Source: Symmachiella macrocystis (lineage in GTDB: Bacteria; Planctomycetota; Planctomycetia; Planctomycetales; Planctomycetaceae). From it: 64,000 nucleotides of DNA. This document shows, piece after piece, positions 9,366 to 17,532 of this stretch. The stretch is from assembly GCF_007860075.1 (NCBI RefSeq), contig NZ_SJPP01000002.1, forward strand, positions 434,001 through 498,000, given 5' to 3'. A program made the position numbers and the translations under genes. Under the pieces are notes generated by a model. That model was not told the origin of the DNA, searched no databases, and saw only the letters and a list, made by a program, of their open reading frames with translations. Positions within the stretch are counted from its first letter, which is position 1; every line of letters starts with the position of its first letter.

Positions 9366-9392
9366 TGTCGATTTGCGAATTGCTGATTCGAC
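9366..9392 (+). promoter_or_regulatory. ECF42-like promoter of the DGPF-VOC gene
   Basis: TGTCGA at 9366-9371, a 17-nt spacer and CGAC at 9389-9392, just after the stop of the preceding gene. It is a near copy of the element at 8356-8382, including flanking bases. This also argues that translation of the next gene begins at 9485 and not at 9365. Confidence 0.65.
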
Positions 9393-9484
9393 TACTTGGT
9401 GTAGCGAAGCCGCCTGGACTTGGTGAATTCCGCTTCAAACACCGATTGAGAAGACTTTTAACCGTGAAAGCAGGAGTCAACAAC

Positions 9485-10330
9485 ATGAAGGTCATGGTCA
9501 TCGTAAAAGCATCGGCAAGTTCGGAAGCGGGGGAAATGCCTAGTGCGGAATTGCTGCAGGCAATGGGGCAATTCAACGAGAAACTCGTCACAGCCGGGAT
9601 CATGCAGGCAGGCGATGGTTTGAAGCCGAGTTCCGAGGGCAAACGCGTCACGTTTCGTGGTCAGAGCCGAACCGTGACCGATGGCCCATTTGCGGAAACC
9701 AAGGAGTTGATCGCCGGTTATTGGCTCTGGCAGGTTGACTCGATGGAGCAGGCCGTGGAATGGGTCAAGAAATGCCCGAACCCCATGCAGGAAGAATCGG
9801 ACATCGAGATCCGTCCGCTCTTCGAGATGGAAGACTTCGACGAATCTGATCCCGAGGGAACGGCGGCAGCCCACGAAGAAGGTCTGCGGCAAACAATCGC
9901 GATGCAATCCAGCATCCTTCAGCCCTATCTGTTCTTTTCAGGTCGCTGCGAAGAAGCACTCGATTTTTATAAAGAATCGCTCGGTGCGACCGTCACCATG
10001 CTGATGCGTTTTCATGAAAGTCCTGATCCCGTCCCTGAAGACATGCTTCAGCCGGGTTTCGAGAATAAGGTTATGCACGCTTCGTTCAACATCGGAAAAA
10101 TGATGCTGATGGCCTCCGACGGGTGCGGCGACGGGACGAACTTTGAGGGCTTTCGCCTCGCATTGTCCGTGTCGACGGAAGAGGAATGCAATCGCGCCTT
10201 CGCAGCTCTCGCCGCAGGGGGAACCGTGGACATGCCGCTCGACAAAACCTTCTGGTCTCCACGATACGGCATGGTGACGGATAAATTCGGCGTCGGCTGG
10301 ATGGTGATGGTGCCGGGCGAACCGAATTGA
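9485..10330 (+). CDS. DGPF (YCII) domain fused to PhnB-like VOC domain
   Basis: 281 residues from the ATG at 9485, preceded by AGGAG; the frame stays open upstream, but a promoter occupies that part. Residues 1-~115 are a YCII domain (MKVMVIVKASASSEAG, then TDGPFAETKELIAGYWLW and SDIEIRPLFEMEDF). Residues ~140-281 are a PhnB/glyoxalase-like VOC domain (QPYLFFSGRCEEALDFYKE, NKVMHASFNIGKMMLMASD, then FWSPRYGMVTDKFGVGWMV). Separate DGPF and PhnB proteins are often neighbours of ECF42; here they are one chain. The VOC fold usually binds a metal and a small substrate. Function is unknown; co-regulation with the sigma factor is supported by the promoter. Confidence 0.88.
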   Translation: MKVMVIVKASASSEAGEMPSAELLQAMGQFNEKLVTAGIMQAGDGLKPSSEGKRVTFRGQSRTVTDGPFAETKELIAGYWLWQVDSMEQAVEWVKKCPNPMQEESDIEIRPLFEMEDFDESDPEGTAAAHEEGLRQTIAMQSSILQPYLFFSGRCEEALDFYKESLGATVTMLMRFHESPDPVPEDMLQPGFENKVMHASFNIGKMMLMASDGCGDGTNFEGFRLALSVSTEEECNRAFAALAAGGTVDMPLDKTFWSPRYGMVTDKFGVGWMVMVPGEPN

Positions 10331-10485
10331 ATTGAGTTCACAGAAATAACCGAGTGCGGTTCTTGCCTACAACCACAATTGTCAAACCACAAAAAAAGAC
10401 CTGAAACGAAACATACCACAGCATTTTTTCGTGCGTTTCGCTTTTTTCGTGGTCAATTCCAATCCTAGCGACAGGTGCAACAACA

Positions 10486-10977
10486 ATGACGAAAACACAA
10501 ACCATCACTCCCTGCCTGTGGTTTGACGGCAATGCCGAAGAAGCGGCGCAATTTTACGTGTCAATTTTTGATGATTCCAAAATCCACCACAAAATGGTGA
10601 ACCATGATGCTTGGCCGGGCGGCAAGGCGGGCGATGTCGTTGTCATCGAATTTGAAATAGCCGGTCAGCGGTATCAGGCTCTCAACGGCGGCCCGAACGA
10701 ACCATTCAATGACCGTGTGTCGCTCTCAGTTTGTTGTAAGGACCAAGCGGAAGTTGATCGCTACTGGGATGCACTCATCGCGGATGGTGGAAAACCGGTG
10801 ATGTGCGGTTGGCTCAACGACAAATATGGGATGCGTTGGCAGATCGTGCCTGAAGAGTTCTTCGAACTGGTCAATGACACTGACGCTGAAAAGTCCCGTC
10901 GTGTGATGCAGGCAATGCAGCAGATGGTGAAACTTGATGTGGCGAAACTAAAGCAAGCCTACGAGGGATCATTATGA
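10486..10977 (+). CDS. PhnB-like VOC family protein
   Basis: 163 residues of the 3-demethylubiquinone-9 3-methyltransferase-like (PhnB) VOC family. TPCLWFDGNAEEAAQFYVSI opens the first beta-alpha module, and GGPNEPFNDRVSLSVCCKDQ and DKYGMRWQIVPEEFFEL follow in the second. AGG lies before the start. It overlaps the following DoxX-like gene by four bases (ATGA), so the two are translationally coupled. A set of three VOC or DGPF proteins next to an ECF42 sigma factor is typical. Substrate unknown; the methyltransferase name in databases is not supported by activity. Confidence 0.88.
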   Translation: MTKTQTITPCLWFDGNAEEAAQFYVSIFDDSKIHHKMVNHDAWPGGKAGDVVVIEFEIAGQRYQALNGGPNEPFNDRVSLSVCCKDQAEVDRYWDALIADGGKPVMCGWLNDKYGMRWQIVPEEFFELVNDTDAEKSRRVMQAMQQMVKLDVAKLKQAYEGSL

Positions 10978-11378
10978 ATGGGTCAAAGAAACTGCGAATA
11001 ACGGGATGGGTGTTGAGTCTTCTCATTTCCCTGTTTTTGATATTCGCCAGTGCATCGGGCAAGTTTACGGAGTGGGAAGGCAAGTCAGAAATGTTTGCCA
11101 AGATGGGATGGAGCGAAGAGGTAATGGTGAAGATCGGCATTGTCGAAGTTGCCATCGCTGTGCTGTTTTTGATTCCACGGACCGCATTCGTCGCGGCGAT
11201 TTTGCTTGCAGCCTACTTGGGCGGCGCGACGGCAACGCACGTCCGCGCGGGTGAAGCGTTCTTGATCCCAATCATCATCGGTGTGGTGGCTTGGATCGCT
11301 CTAGGATTGCGTCAACCTGACGTATTCCGCCTCGCCTTCAGTAGCAGCACAAGTAGCGAAATCGATGAAGGTCGTTAA
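10974..11378 (+). CDS. DoxX-like membrane protein
   Basis: 134 residues with four predicted membrane helices: around 8-28 (ITGWVLSLLISLFLIFASAS), 52-70, 73-92 and 96-118. GKFTEWEGKSEMFAKMGW between helices 1 and 2 is typical of DoxX-like proteins. The start overlaps the PhnB-like stop (ATGA) and has GAGGGA upstream. The family is small inner-membrane proteins linked to redox or detoxification functions; no enzymatic residues can be named here. It is likely part of the ECF42-associated transcript. Confidence 0.82.
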   Translation: MNGSKKLRITGWVLSLLISLFLIFASASGKFTEWEGKSEMFAKMGWSEEVMVKIGIVEVAIAVLFLIPRTAFVAAILLAAYLGGATATHVRAGEAFLIPIIIGVVAWIALGLRQPDVFRLAFSSSTSSEIDEGR

Positions 11379-11399
11379 TGACTGTAAGGGAAGAAACGT

Positions 11400-11720
11400 A
11401 TGAGCAATCGCAAACGCTCACCCAACAAAAGCGACTGTCCAATTACCAGTAATCCCAAAGTAAGAAACAGTAGCGATGCTCAGACTGACACGATTAGGCC
11501 AAACTTCCCCAAAGGAATCGCACGTCCAGCGCTTCGAGCCTTGTTTTCTGCCGGGTTTACTTCGCTTGATCAATTGACAAGCATTTCGCTTGAGGAATTG
11601 TCTGCATTACATGGCATGGGGCCCAAAGCGGTCAAGTCATTACGAAGCGGGCTTATGGCCCTTGGACTCGACTTTCGTACATCGACGACGCCGGATACTA
11701 ACCACAAAGAAAGTAAATAA
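11400..11720 (+). CDS. Helix-hairpin-helix DNA-binding-like protein
   Basis: 106 residues. A polar, probably disordered first ~45 residues precede a compact domain: GIARPALRALFSAGFTSLDQ and LSALHGMGPKAVKSLRSGL, which carry the hairpin HGMGPKA typical of HhH folds resembling the RNA polymerase alpha C-terminal domain. Such small proteins occur beside DGPF/PhnB genes. A non-specific DNA or protein contact is possible; function is not known. AAGGGAAG precedes the start. Its stop is one base before the next gene's start, so the two are coupled. Confidence 0.75.
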   Translation: MSNRKRSPNKSDCPITSNPKVRNSSDAQTDTIRPNFPKGIARPALRALFSAGFTSLDQLTSISLEELSALHGMGPKAVKSLRSGLMALGLDFRTSTTPDTNHKESK

Positions 11721-11721
11721 C

Positions 11722-12078
11722 ATGAAATACATGCTGCTGATTTACGGAGCTGAAGATTGCTGGACCGAAGAGGAACGCAAGGAATGCATGATTGAGTCGA
11801 TGGGCATTAGCAATGAGCTTGAGACGCAAGGCAAATTGATCTCATCAAATCCGCTGCATCCTGTCACCACGGCGACCAGCGTTCAGGTTCGCGAAGGGAA
11901 ACGACAGGTCACAGACGGCCCGTTTGCGGAAACCACCGAGCAACTCGGTGGCTACTATCTGATCGATGTCGAGAATCTGGACGAAGCCATCGCCATCGCA
12001 GCACGTCTTCCGCCCGCAAAGAAAGGGACCGTGGAAATTCGCCCTCTATTTCCGTTGCCTGTTCTTTCGGAAGGATGA
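11722..12078 (+). CDS. Stand-alone DGPF (YCII-related) protein
   Basis: 118 residues, single-domain length. MKYMLLIYGAEDCWTEEE is the usual DGPF opening, TDGPFAETTEQLGGYYLIDV holds the signature, and AKKGTVEIRPLFPLP the end. The start at 11722 directly follows the stop of the HhH gene (one base between), so it is probably expressed by coupling; the frame is open further upstream inside that gene, but the conserved N-terminus begins here. It is the third DGPF domain in the cluster. No ECF42-like promoter is visible directly before it. Biochemical role unknown. Confidence 0.88.
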   Translation: MKYMLLIYGAEDCWTEEERKECMIESMGISNELETQGKLISSNPLHPVTTATSVQVREGKRQVTDGPFAETTEQLGGYYLIDVENLDEAIAIAARLPPAKKGTVEIRPLFPLPVLSEG

Positions 12079-12181
12079 GCATGGCCCCTCGTGGAAAAAA
12101 GCAGCGTGTCGGAATGAGTCAAGGATAACCGAAGCGACCACTGCGCTCTCCTCTCGACGACTTCGGTCCGGTTCCGATGGG

Positions 12182-12967
12182 TCACTGATTTTTAAGGACG
12201 CGCACAAGCTCCTTGAGATCACTTACCACGTAATCTGGTTTGGGCACATTTGGATAAAGTGTCTTTCCCGGGCGTTTTACAAAAGCCGTCTGTAGTCCCA
12301 CGTTTTCGGCACCGGCCAAATCCCAGGCGTGGGCGGCGACCATCAGGACTTCTTCGGGTTGGACGTCGAGGTCGTTGAGAACCATGCGGTAAGTGTCGGG
12401 GTGTGGCTTGAACTTCTTGAGACTGTCGATGCTATAGCGTTTCTCGAACAAATCGATAAGCCCCGCGTTCTTAAACTGAGTTTCCACTCCCACGGCTGAG
12501 GAATTGGTCAAACTAACCAGTCGATACCCGTTCTGTTTGAGTGCTTTGAGCCCTTCGACGACATCGGGATGCGGAGGCAGTGATCGCAGTGGCGTCACGA
12601 TCGCTGCTTTTGCCTCTTCGTATTCAAGATCAATCCCTTGCGTCTTGGCGACCATCATCAATGCCGCTGTGCCGATTTCTCCAAAGCTGTGGTAGTTATC
12701 ACTCAGCGTTTCCACCAATGAATAGTGGAGCATCGTCGAGAACCACAGCGGCAATAGGTCTTCCCGCCCGTTCAACGCTTTGCCGACAGACTTCTTCAAC
12801 GGAGCAAGATCTAGTAAGGTCTCATTCACGTCGCAGACTATGATTTTGGGGCGCGGCATAGGCTTCTCCGATGGGGGGTTGGGGCTGGTCTCTTGCGCAG
12901 TGATGTTGTTCCCACTGAGTCCAAGAGCGAAAACGGTCAATGAGAATGCTATGAGTATTCGCGTCAT
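12182..12967 (-). CDS. Exported haloacid dehalogenase, type II (HAD superfamily)
   Basis: 261 residues. All HAD motifs are present: I, VCDVNETLLD with nucleophile Asp near 46; II, VSLTNSSAVG; III, KKFKPHPD; IV, VAAHAWDLAGA. The layout matches L-2-haloacid dehalogenases, which hydrolyse 2-halo acids with a short helical cap. Unusually, it has a signal-peptide-like N-terminus (MTRILIAFSLTVFALGLSG, then TAQE) and a Pro-rich linker, so it may act outside the cytoplasm. It faces the DGPF cluster tail to tail and lies downstream of the SDR gene on the same strand (105-nt gap). Actual substrate may differ from haloacids. Confidence 0.85.
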   Translation of the reverse strand: MTRILIAFSLTVFALGLSGNNITAQETSPNPPSEKPMPRPKIIVCDVNETLLDLAPLKKSVGKALNGREDLLPLWFSTMLHYSLVETLSDNYHSFGEIGTAALMMVAKTQGIDLEYEEAKAAIVTPLRSLPPHPDVVEGLKALKQNGYRLVSLTNSSAVGVETQFKNAGLIDLFEKRYSIDSLKKFKPHPDTYRMVLNDLDVQPEEVLMVAAHAWDLAGAENVGLQTAFVKRPGKTLYPNVPKPDYVVSDLKELVRVLKNQ

Positions 12968-13072
12968 GTCGTGATTTCTGGTTCGGGTAATTGAAGTCGT
13001 TTGGGCGACGGGGTTTCTTCATCGAGCAATTCAAACAGTTGCAAGTTCGACTCCGCTGGATCACGCAAGCTC

Positions 13073-13810
13073 TTATTGCACGTCCGCTTCAACCACGTTC
13101 TCGGCAAAACTTTGATAAGCTGTGCCCACTTGTTCGGCCATTGGGTCGGGCCAGACATGAAAGTGGCCTTCGGCAATCGCATCGAAGGTTGCCGTGGCAA
13201 CTAAGGACGGCGAAGCAGCCATGTCGCCAAAGCCCGCTTCTTGTCCCATGTCGGTTTGAATCGGCCCGGGATGCACGCTGACCACAAGCGTACCTTGCTC
13301 CCGCAGCGAGTCTCGCAAGCCCTGCGTGATCGAGTAACTGGCCGCCTTCGATGCACAATACGTGGCCATATTCGAGAATGTTTTGACCGATGCCACACTG
13401 TTGAGCTGTACGAATGCCCCGCCGCCATTTGATATCAAGACCGGAGCAAATGCTTGCGCAACGCGCATCAAGCCGTAGACATTCGTATTCATTTCAAACT
13501 GAAGGGCCTCGATCGCCCCCGCGTCAATGGCCGATTTCTGCTTGAGTACACCCGCGTTGTTGACAACAACGTCCACATCGGCTGCAGTCTGAGCGGCAGC
13601 GGTGATTGAATCCGCATCCTCTAGATCAACACGAACGGGTACGACTTTGTCACCATGTTCCGCGACGAGCGATTCGGCTGATTCAATTTGACGCACAGCG
13701 GCATAGACCTTTTTAGCTCCCCGGCTCAGGGCTTCTTCCAGAATCGATTTTCCGATTCCACGATTGGCGCCGGTGACCAGAACGGTTTTGTTTTTCACGT
13801 CGAATGCCAT
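13073..13810 (-). CDS. Short-chain dehydrogenase/reductase (SDR)
   Basis: 245 residues, classical SDR length. The cofactor motif TGANRGIG is at ~14-21, NNAG near 87, and the catalytic Ser and Tyr-x3-Lys in LNSVASVKTFSNMATYCASKAA. The Arg after the first strand (AAVRQIES) suggests NADP(H). It lies 75 nt downstream of the AhpD-like gene on the same strand; AAAGG precedes the start. An upstream TetR-type operator may control both. Substrate unknown. Confidence 0.9.
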   Translation of the reverse strand: MAFDVKNKTVLVTGANRGIGKSILEEALSRGAKKVYAAVRQIESAESLVAEHGDKVVPVRVDLEDADSITAAAQTAADVDVVVNNAGVLKQKSAIDAGAIEALQFEMNTNVYGLMRVAQAFAPVLISNGGGAFVQLNSVASVKTFSNMATYCASKAASYSITQGLRDSLREQGTLVVSVHPGPIQTDMGQEAGFGDMAASPSLVATATFDAIAEGHFHVWPDPMAEQVGTAYQSFAENVVEADVQ

Positions 13811-13885
13811 TTGTCTAGACCTTTAAGGATGTGATAGTAAGACGAAGTTGTACTCTGCTGGAGAAGCTGACGGGCAAAAATCGTT

Positions 13886-14452
13886 TTACGCAGGATGCGG
13901 CTCCGCACTCCACTCATTCTTGGCGAACATTTTATCGAGCGGCGTCTCAGCAACATGATTGGTGTAGTTTGATAACACTTTGTAGGCCGTCCCCACAATC
14001 ACGTCAAAGACGGTTTGCTTGGTGTATCCGGCCGCCAGTAATGCTTCGATGTCGCCATCATCCAATAAGCCGCGCTTGACGTTAACCTTCTCCGCGAAGA
14101 CGCGCAGTGCTTCCAGTTTCGGATCAGCGATCGGAGTGCCGTCACGCAGGGCGGTGATGACATCTTCGGCCACCTTTGCACCTTGCATGATCGATGTGTG
14201 AGCTGCCATGCAATATGTGCACCCGTTCAGACGGTTGTTGGTCATGGCAATGATCTGTTGCTCAGTCGCGTTCAGGTTGGTTTGCTTGTCAAAGATGTTG
14301 GAGACGGTCTTGTAAGCTTCCAGAAGTGCTGGCGATTCCGCCATGACGGCGTGCAGGTTGGGCACCGTGCCATAGGCCTTCTTGCTGCTTTCCAACATCG
14401 ACTTGCTTTTTTCCGGGGCATCTTCAATCGTGTGAACTACGAAATCTGTCAT
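13886..14452 (-). CDS. Carboxymuconolactone decarboxylase / AhpD-like protein
   Basis: 188 residues from the ATG at 14452. The core motif GCTYCMAAHTSIM (Cys78, Cys81, His85) is the AhpD-type redox centre, and QQIIAMTNNRLN before it is also conserved. Such proteins act as alkylhydroperoxidase-like reductases, and some are linked to quinone or dicarbonyl stress. The frame extends upstream to 14515, but that part crosses a GACC-GGTC palindrome and is not family-like. It is the first gene of a likely two-gene unit with the SDR, in front of the TetR gene on the same strand. Confidence 0.88.
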   Translation of the reverse strand: MTDFVVHTIEDAPEKSKSMLESSKKAYGTVPNLHAVMAESPALLEAYKTVSNIFDKQTNLNATEQQIIAMTNNRLNGCTYCMAAHTSIMQGAKVAEDVITALRDGTPIADPKLEALRVFAEKVNVKRGLLDDGDIEALLAAGYTKQTVFDVIVGTAYKVLSNYTNHVAETPLDKMFAKNEWSAEPHPA

Positions 14453-14474
14453 CGTGAGACTTTCTGTTAACTGT

Positions 14475-14486
14475 GACCAATCGGTC
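14475..14486. promoter_or_regulatory. Candidate TetR operator before AhpD-like gene
   Basis: GACC-AATC-GGTC, an inverted repeat 22 nt upstream of the AhpD-like start. Its core resembles the stronger palindrome at 15234-15253 upstream of tetR (both contain GAC, an ATCGGTC right half and similar spacing). Assignment to the neighbouring TetR protein is inference. Confidence 0.45.
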
Positions 14487-14598
14487 TGTAGGTGTTGAAA
14501 AACGCAGGGCAACATTTTTCTTGTTCTGGATGATGCATTCAGCCGTAACGCCGAATAGTAAAACTCCTGTTTTGTGTTCGCATGGACCGATGCGACTT

Positions 14599-15180
14599 TC
14601 AGGAAATCAAACGCGCCGCCTGTGCCGCCATCTGCTGAAGCGCTGTTTTCCCGAACGTGCCACGTCCCAATACGATGATGCCGACCAGCAGAGCGTATAA
14701 TGCTCTTCCGGTTTCTCGCGGCTCGATTGTGCTGGGGATGACACCTAACTTCTGCCCCCGTCGGATTTGTTTTTCAAAAAAGGCGGACATCTCGCGCGAT
14801 GCATCGCGGACGATCTTGCGGACCTCGTCATCGTGTTGCTCACATTCAAGTGCAGTGTTGATGAGCAAGCACCCCTTTTTGTGGGGGTCTTTCAGCGCAC
14901 GTTGGACAGCAAAGTCAAAGAACCGCGAAATTGATTCACGCGGGTCGTCAATCTTCTCCAACTGCCGCAATCGCTCTTTTCTGCGACCGCTGTCGTATTT
15001 TAGCAGCGATTGTAAAAAGAGGTCATCTTTGCCATCAAACGCATTGTAGAGACTGCCGCGTTTGATGCCTGTCGCATCGGTGATGTCGGAAATCGATGTG
15101 GCTGCGTAGCCTTTCTCCCAAAAGACCTCCATCGCCTGCTCGATGACATCCGATTCGTCAAATGATTTTTCCCACGGCAT
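14599..15180 (-). CDS. TetR/AcrR-family transcriptional repressor
   Basis: 193 residues. The N-terminal helix-turn-helix is clear: VIEQAMEVFWEKGYAATSIS, then DITDATGIKRGSLYNAFDGK (residues ~10-50), close to the AcuR/NemR/YxaF-like branch. The helical ligand domain contains a CLLINTALECEQHDD stretch with two Cys, which could sense electrophiles. GAGAGAAA precedes the start. The gene is divergent from the QorB-like/QOR pair and upstream of the AhpD/SDR pair on its own strand; related palindromes lie before both sets. Repression of a quinone or electrophile-response regulon is the likely role. Confidence 0.9.
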   Translation of the reverse strand: MPWEKSFDESDVIEQAMEVFWEKGYAATSISDITDATGIKRGSLYNAFDGKDDLFLQSLLKYDSGRRKERLRQLEKIDDPRESISRFFDFAVQRALKDPHKKGCLLINTALECEQHDDEVRKIVRDASREMSAFFEKQIRRGQKLGVIPSTIEPRETGRALYALLVGIIVLGRGTFGKTALQQMAAQAARLIS

Positions 15181-15233
15181 TGGTTTCTCTCAATGTGAAG
15201 ACCTCGGTTCTGCTTGCCTGCAAATCTAGGCAG

Positions 15234-15253
15234 TCTTGACTGATCGGTCAAGA
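15234..15253. promoter_or_regulatory. Palindromic TetR-type operator upstream of tetR
   Basis: TCTTGAC and GTCAAGA form a perfect 7-bp inverted repeat around TGATCG, 53 nt before the tetR start, in the divergent interval with the QorB-like gene. The GAC-N-GATCGGTC core is typical of TetR-family sites. Autoregulation is likely. Confidence 0.6.
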
Positions 15254-15591
15254 CCCCAGAAGAATGTAAGTCTGGCCAACCGGATAGAGTAAGATCAAAG
15301 TCATCCCTCGAAGAGAAGCAGTTGACTCCGCCCGTCATTCAGGCCGTAAGCCCTGGCGAGCCAAATACGCAAGTCTTTCCGCTCTTTAGCCATTCATTCC
15401 AAATTGTCTTACGGACGCTTGCGAAGAAGTTCGATTTCCTCAATTTTTTTACTCGACACCCCGGCATACTTGTGGACAGTTCCGTTGAGATTCCCTCGCC
15501 CCGCGTGATGCCGTCTAGACTTCCGACTTGTCCTTAGAACACTCACTGCAATAATACGCTACGCAATTCAGACATGGCAGTGAGATTTTCC
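15254..15591. other. Divergent intergenic region, rest of tetR-qorB interval
   Basis: No gene is seen. It should contain the promoter of the QorB-like gene, but no convincing -35/-10 pair stands out by eye. Confidence 0.4.
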
Positions 15592-16455
15592 ATGACAAAA
15601 TATGCAGTGACGGCAGCCAGCGGTCAGCTTGGTTCTGAAATCGTCAAAGCCACCATCGAGGCTGTCGGCAAGGACCGGGTGATCGGATTGGCCCGAACAC
15701 CCAGCAAAGCGGAAACGCTTGACGTCGAAGTCCGGCCGGGCGATTACGACTTGCCGAATGATCTGGAAAAATCGCTACAAGGAATCGACACCGTCCTACT
15801 CGTTTCTGGAATGGCGGCGCCGGACAAACGCATTGGCCAGCACCGCAATGTGATCGAAGCAGCTAAAAAGGCCGGTGTGGGCAAGATTGTCTACACCAGC
15901 GTTCAAGGTGCTGAGGAGAATACGGCGTTCTCTCCGATTGTTCAGAGCAACCGGCAAACAGAAGCAGATATCCGCAATAGCGGCCTGCAGTGGGTCATCG
16001 GTCGCAACGGTATCTACATCGAGCCTGATGTCGAGTACATCGAGACGTACAAACAACGTGGCGAGATCGCGAACTGTGCGGGGGAGGGAAAGTGCGGCTA
16101 CACGACACGCTCTGAACTGGCTGATGCCTACGCGCGCATGCTGACAGAGCCAAAACACAACGGCCACACGTACAATTTGCATGGCGAACCGCTCACCCAG
16201 CAGCAATTGGCCGACTATTTGAACGACGCCTTCGGCACGGATTTGAAATATCGGGCGATGTCTGTCGCTGATTATCGCGCAGAACGAATCGCAGAACTTG
16301 GCGAGTTCATGGGCAGTGTGATTGCCGGCATCTACGAAGGCATCCGCAACGGTGCAGCGAACAATGAAAGCCAGTTTGCGATGGCGGCCGGTCGCAATCA
16401 CCAGAGTTGGCCAGAGTATTTTGACGAACTAAAAGTTAAGACAACGAACTCCTGA
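15592..16455 (+). CDS. QorB-like NAD(P)-dependent quinone reductase (NmrA-type SDR)
   Basis: 287 residues from the ATG at 15592; six further codons upstream are possible, but MTKYAVTAASGQLG is the natural N-terminus. The nucleotide-binding motif TAASGQLGSEIV at 6-17 and LARTPSKAE follow the atypical SDR (NmrA/QorB) pattern, with VYTSVQGAEE and WVIGRNGIYIEPD in the expected places. E. coli QorB reduces quinones with NADPH. The gene is followed 57 nt later by a second quinone reductase-like gene on the same strand and is divergent from tetR, so a quinone-detoxification operon is likely. Confidence 0.88.
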   Translation: MTKYAVTAASGQLGSEIVKATIEAVGKDRVIGLARTPSKAETLDVEVRPGDYDLPNDLEKSLQGIDTVLLVSGMAAPDKRIGQHRNVIEAAKKAGVGKIVYTSVQGAEENTAFSPIVQSNRQTEADIRNSGLQWVIGRNGIYIEPDVEYIETYKQRGEIANCAGEGKCGYTTRSELADAYARMLTEPKHNGHTYNLHGEPLTQQQLADYLNDAFGTDLKYRAMSVADYRAERIAELGEFMGSVIAGIYEGIRNGAANNESQFAMAAGRNHQSWPEYFDELKVKTTNS

Positions 16456-16512
16456 ACAAACACGCTGGCAGTGCAACACCAACGTGTCCCGAAAACCAAA
16501 AGGACGAAAACC

Positions 16513-17499
16513 ATGCAGGCAATGCTTATCCGCGACTACGGTGAAAATGCAGTTTTTGAGGCTGCCGAGGTTGAAATGCCTGAGATCAAAGCTGGTCACG
16601 TATTGGTGAAGATCGCAGCTTCGAGCGTGAACACAGTAGACACGATGATCCGCAAAATGGGCCAGGAGTTACCATTAGCCCCCCAGACACCGGCCATATT
16701 GGGAATGGACTTTGCCGGCACAGTGGAGGCAGTTGGCGATGGCGTGCAGGATTATTCAATCGGCGACGAAGTCTATGGCTGTGCAGGGGGATTGGCCGAT
16801 TTGCCGGGCACGCTGGCAGAATACATCGTTGCCGACAGCAACTTGATGGCCCATAAACCCAAGCAACTCTCCATGCGAGAATCCGCTGCCTTGCCGTTGG
16901 TTGCGATCACAGCCTATGAAGGCTTGATGCGTGCGGGAATCACAAAAGATCAGAAAGTGTTGGTGCATGGTGGCTCAGGTGGGGTTGGCCATGTCGCCAT
17001 TCAATTGGCAAAGCACTTCGGTGCCCTGGTCTTTTCGACAGGTGGGGGAGAGAAGCAACTGGCATTGATCGAACAACTGGGGGCAACCAGCATCAACTAT
17101 AAAACAGAATCGGTTGAGCAGTACGTCGACAAGCACACAGCGGGAGCCGGCTTTGATATCGTGTTTGATTCAGTGGGTGGCGCCAATTTAAAGAACTCAT
17201 TCACGGCGGCAGCACTCAACGGTCAAATTGCCACTACGGTTTCGATGTGTGAACTCGATTTAACCCCGGCTCATTTCAAGGGTTTGTCGCTGCATGTTGT
17301 GTTCATGCTGATCCCCATGCTGCACAATTTCAGACGAGAACAACACGCAGAAATTCTGCGCAATCTGGCTCAAATTTCAGAGTCGGGCGGTTTGAAACCT
17401 GTGCTGGATGAGCAGCGGTTCTCGCTCGCAGAAGCGGGGCCAGCACACGCGCGGTTGGAGAGCGGTCAAGGGATGGGTAAAGTGGTTGTTGAGAACTAA
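16513..17499 (+). CDS. QOR-type quinone oxidoreductase (MDR superfamily)
   Basis: 328 residues from the ATG at 16513 with AGGACG upstream. Zinc-independent medium-chain reductase: substrate-site region ILGMDFAGTVEAVGDG (~62-77), the Rossmann motif VHGGSGGVGHVAIQLA (~151-166) and no structural-zinc Cys cluster. The gene ends directly before an alkylsulfatase remnant. Family enzymes reduce quinones or enones with NADPH. With the QorB-like gene it gives two different quinone reductases behind one TetR-type repressor. Confidence 0.9.
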   Translation: MQAMLIRDYGENAVFEAAEVEMPEIKAGHVLVKIAASSVNTVDTMIRKMGQELPLAPQTPAILGMDFAGTVEAVGDGVQDYSIGDEVYGCAGGLADLPGTLAEYIVADSNLMAHKPKQLSMRESAALPLVAITAYEGLMRAGITKDQKVLVHGGSGGVGHVAIQLAKHFGALVFSTGGGEKQLALIEQLGATSINYKTESVEQYVDKHTAGAGFDIVFDSVGGANLKNSFTAAALNGQIATTVSMCELDLTPAHFKGLSLHVVFMLIPMLHNFRREQHAEILRNLAQISESGGLKPVLDEQRFSLAEAGPAHARLESGQGMGKVVVEN

Positions 17500-17532
17500 G
17501 TTTTGTGAACAGACGAGTATACGAAACCATCG

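Noticed and set aside
10380-10410. Third ECF42-type promoter before the PhnB-like gene
   Set aside because: TGTCAA is present, but no CGA at the right distance; spacing is off by several bases.
15796-16401. 201-codon minus frame
   Set aside because: Shadow of the QorB-like gene in another frame; no motif.
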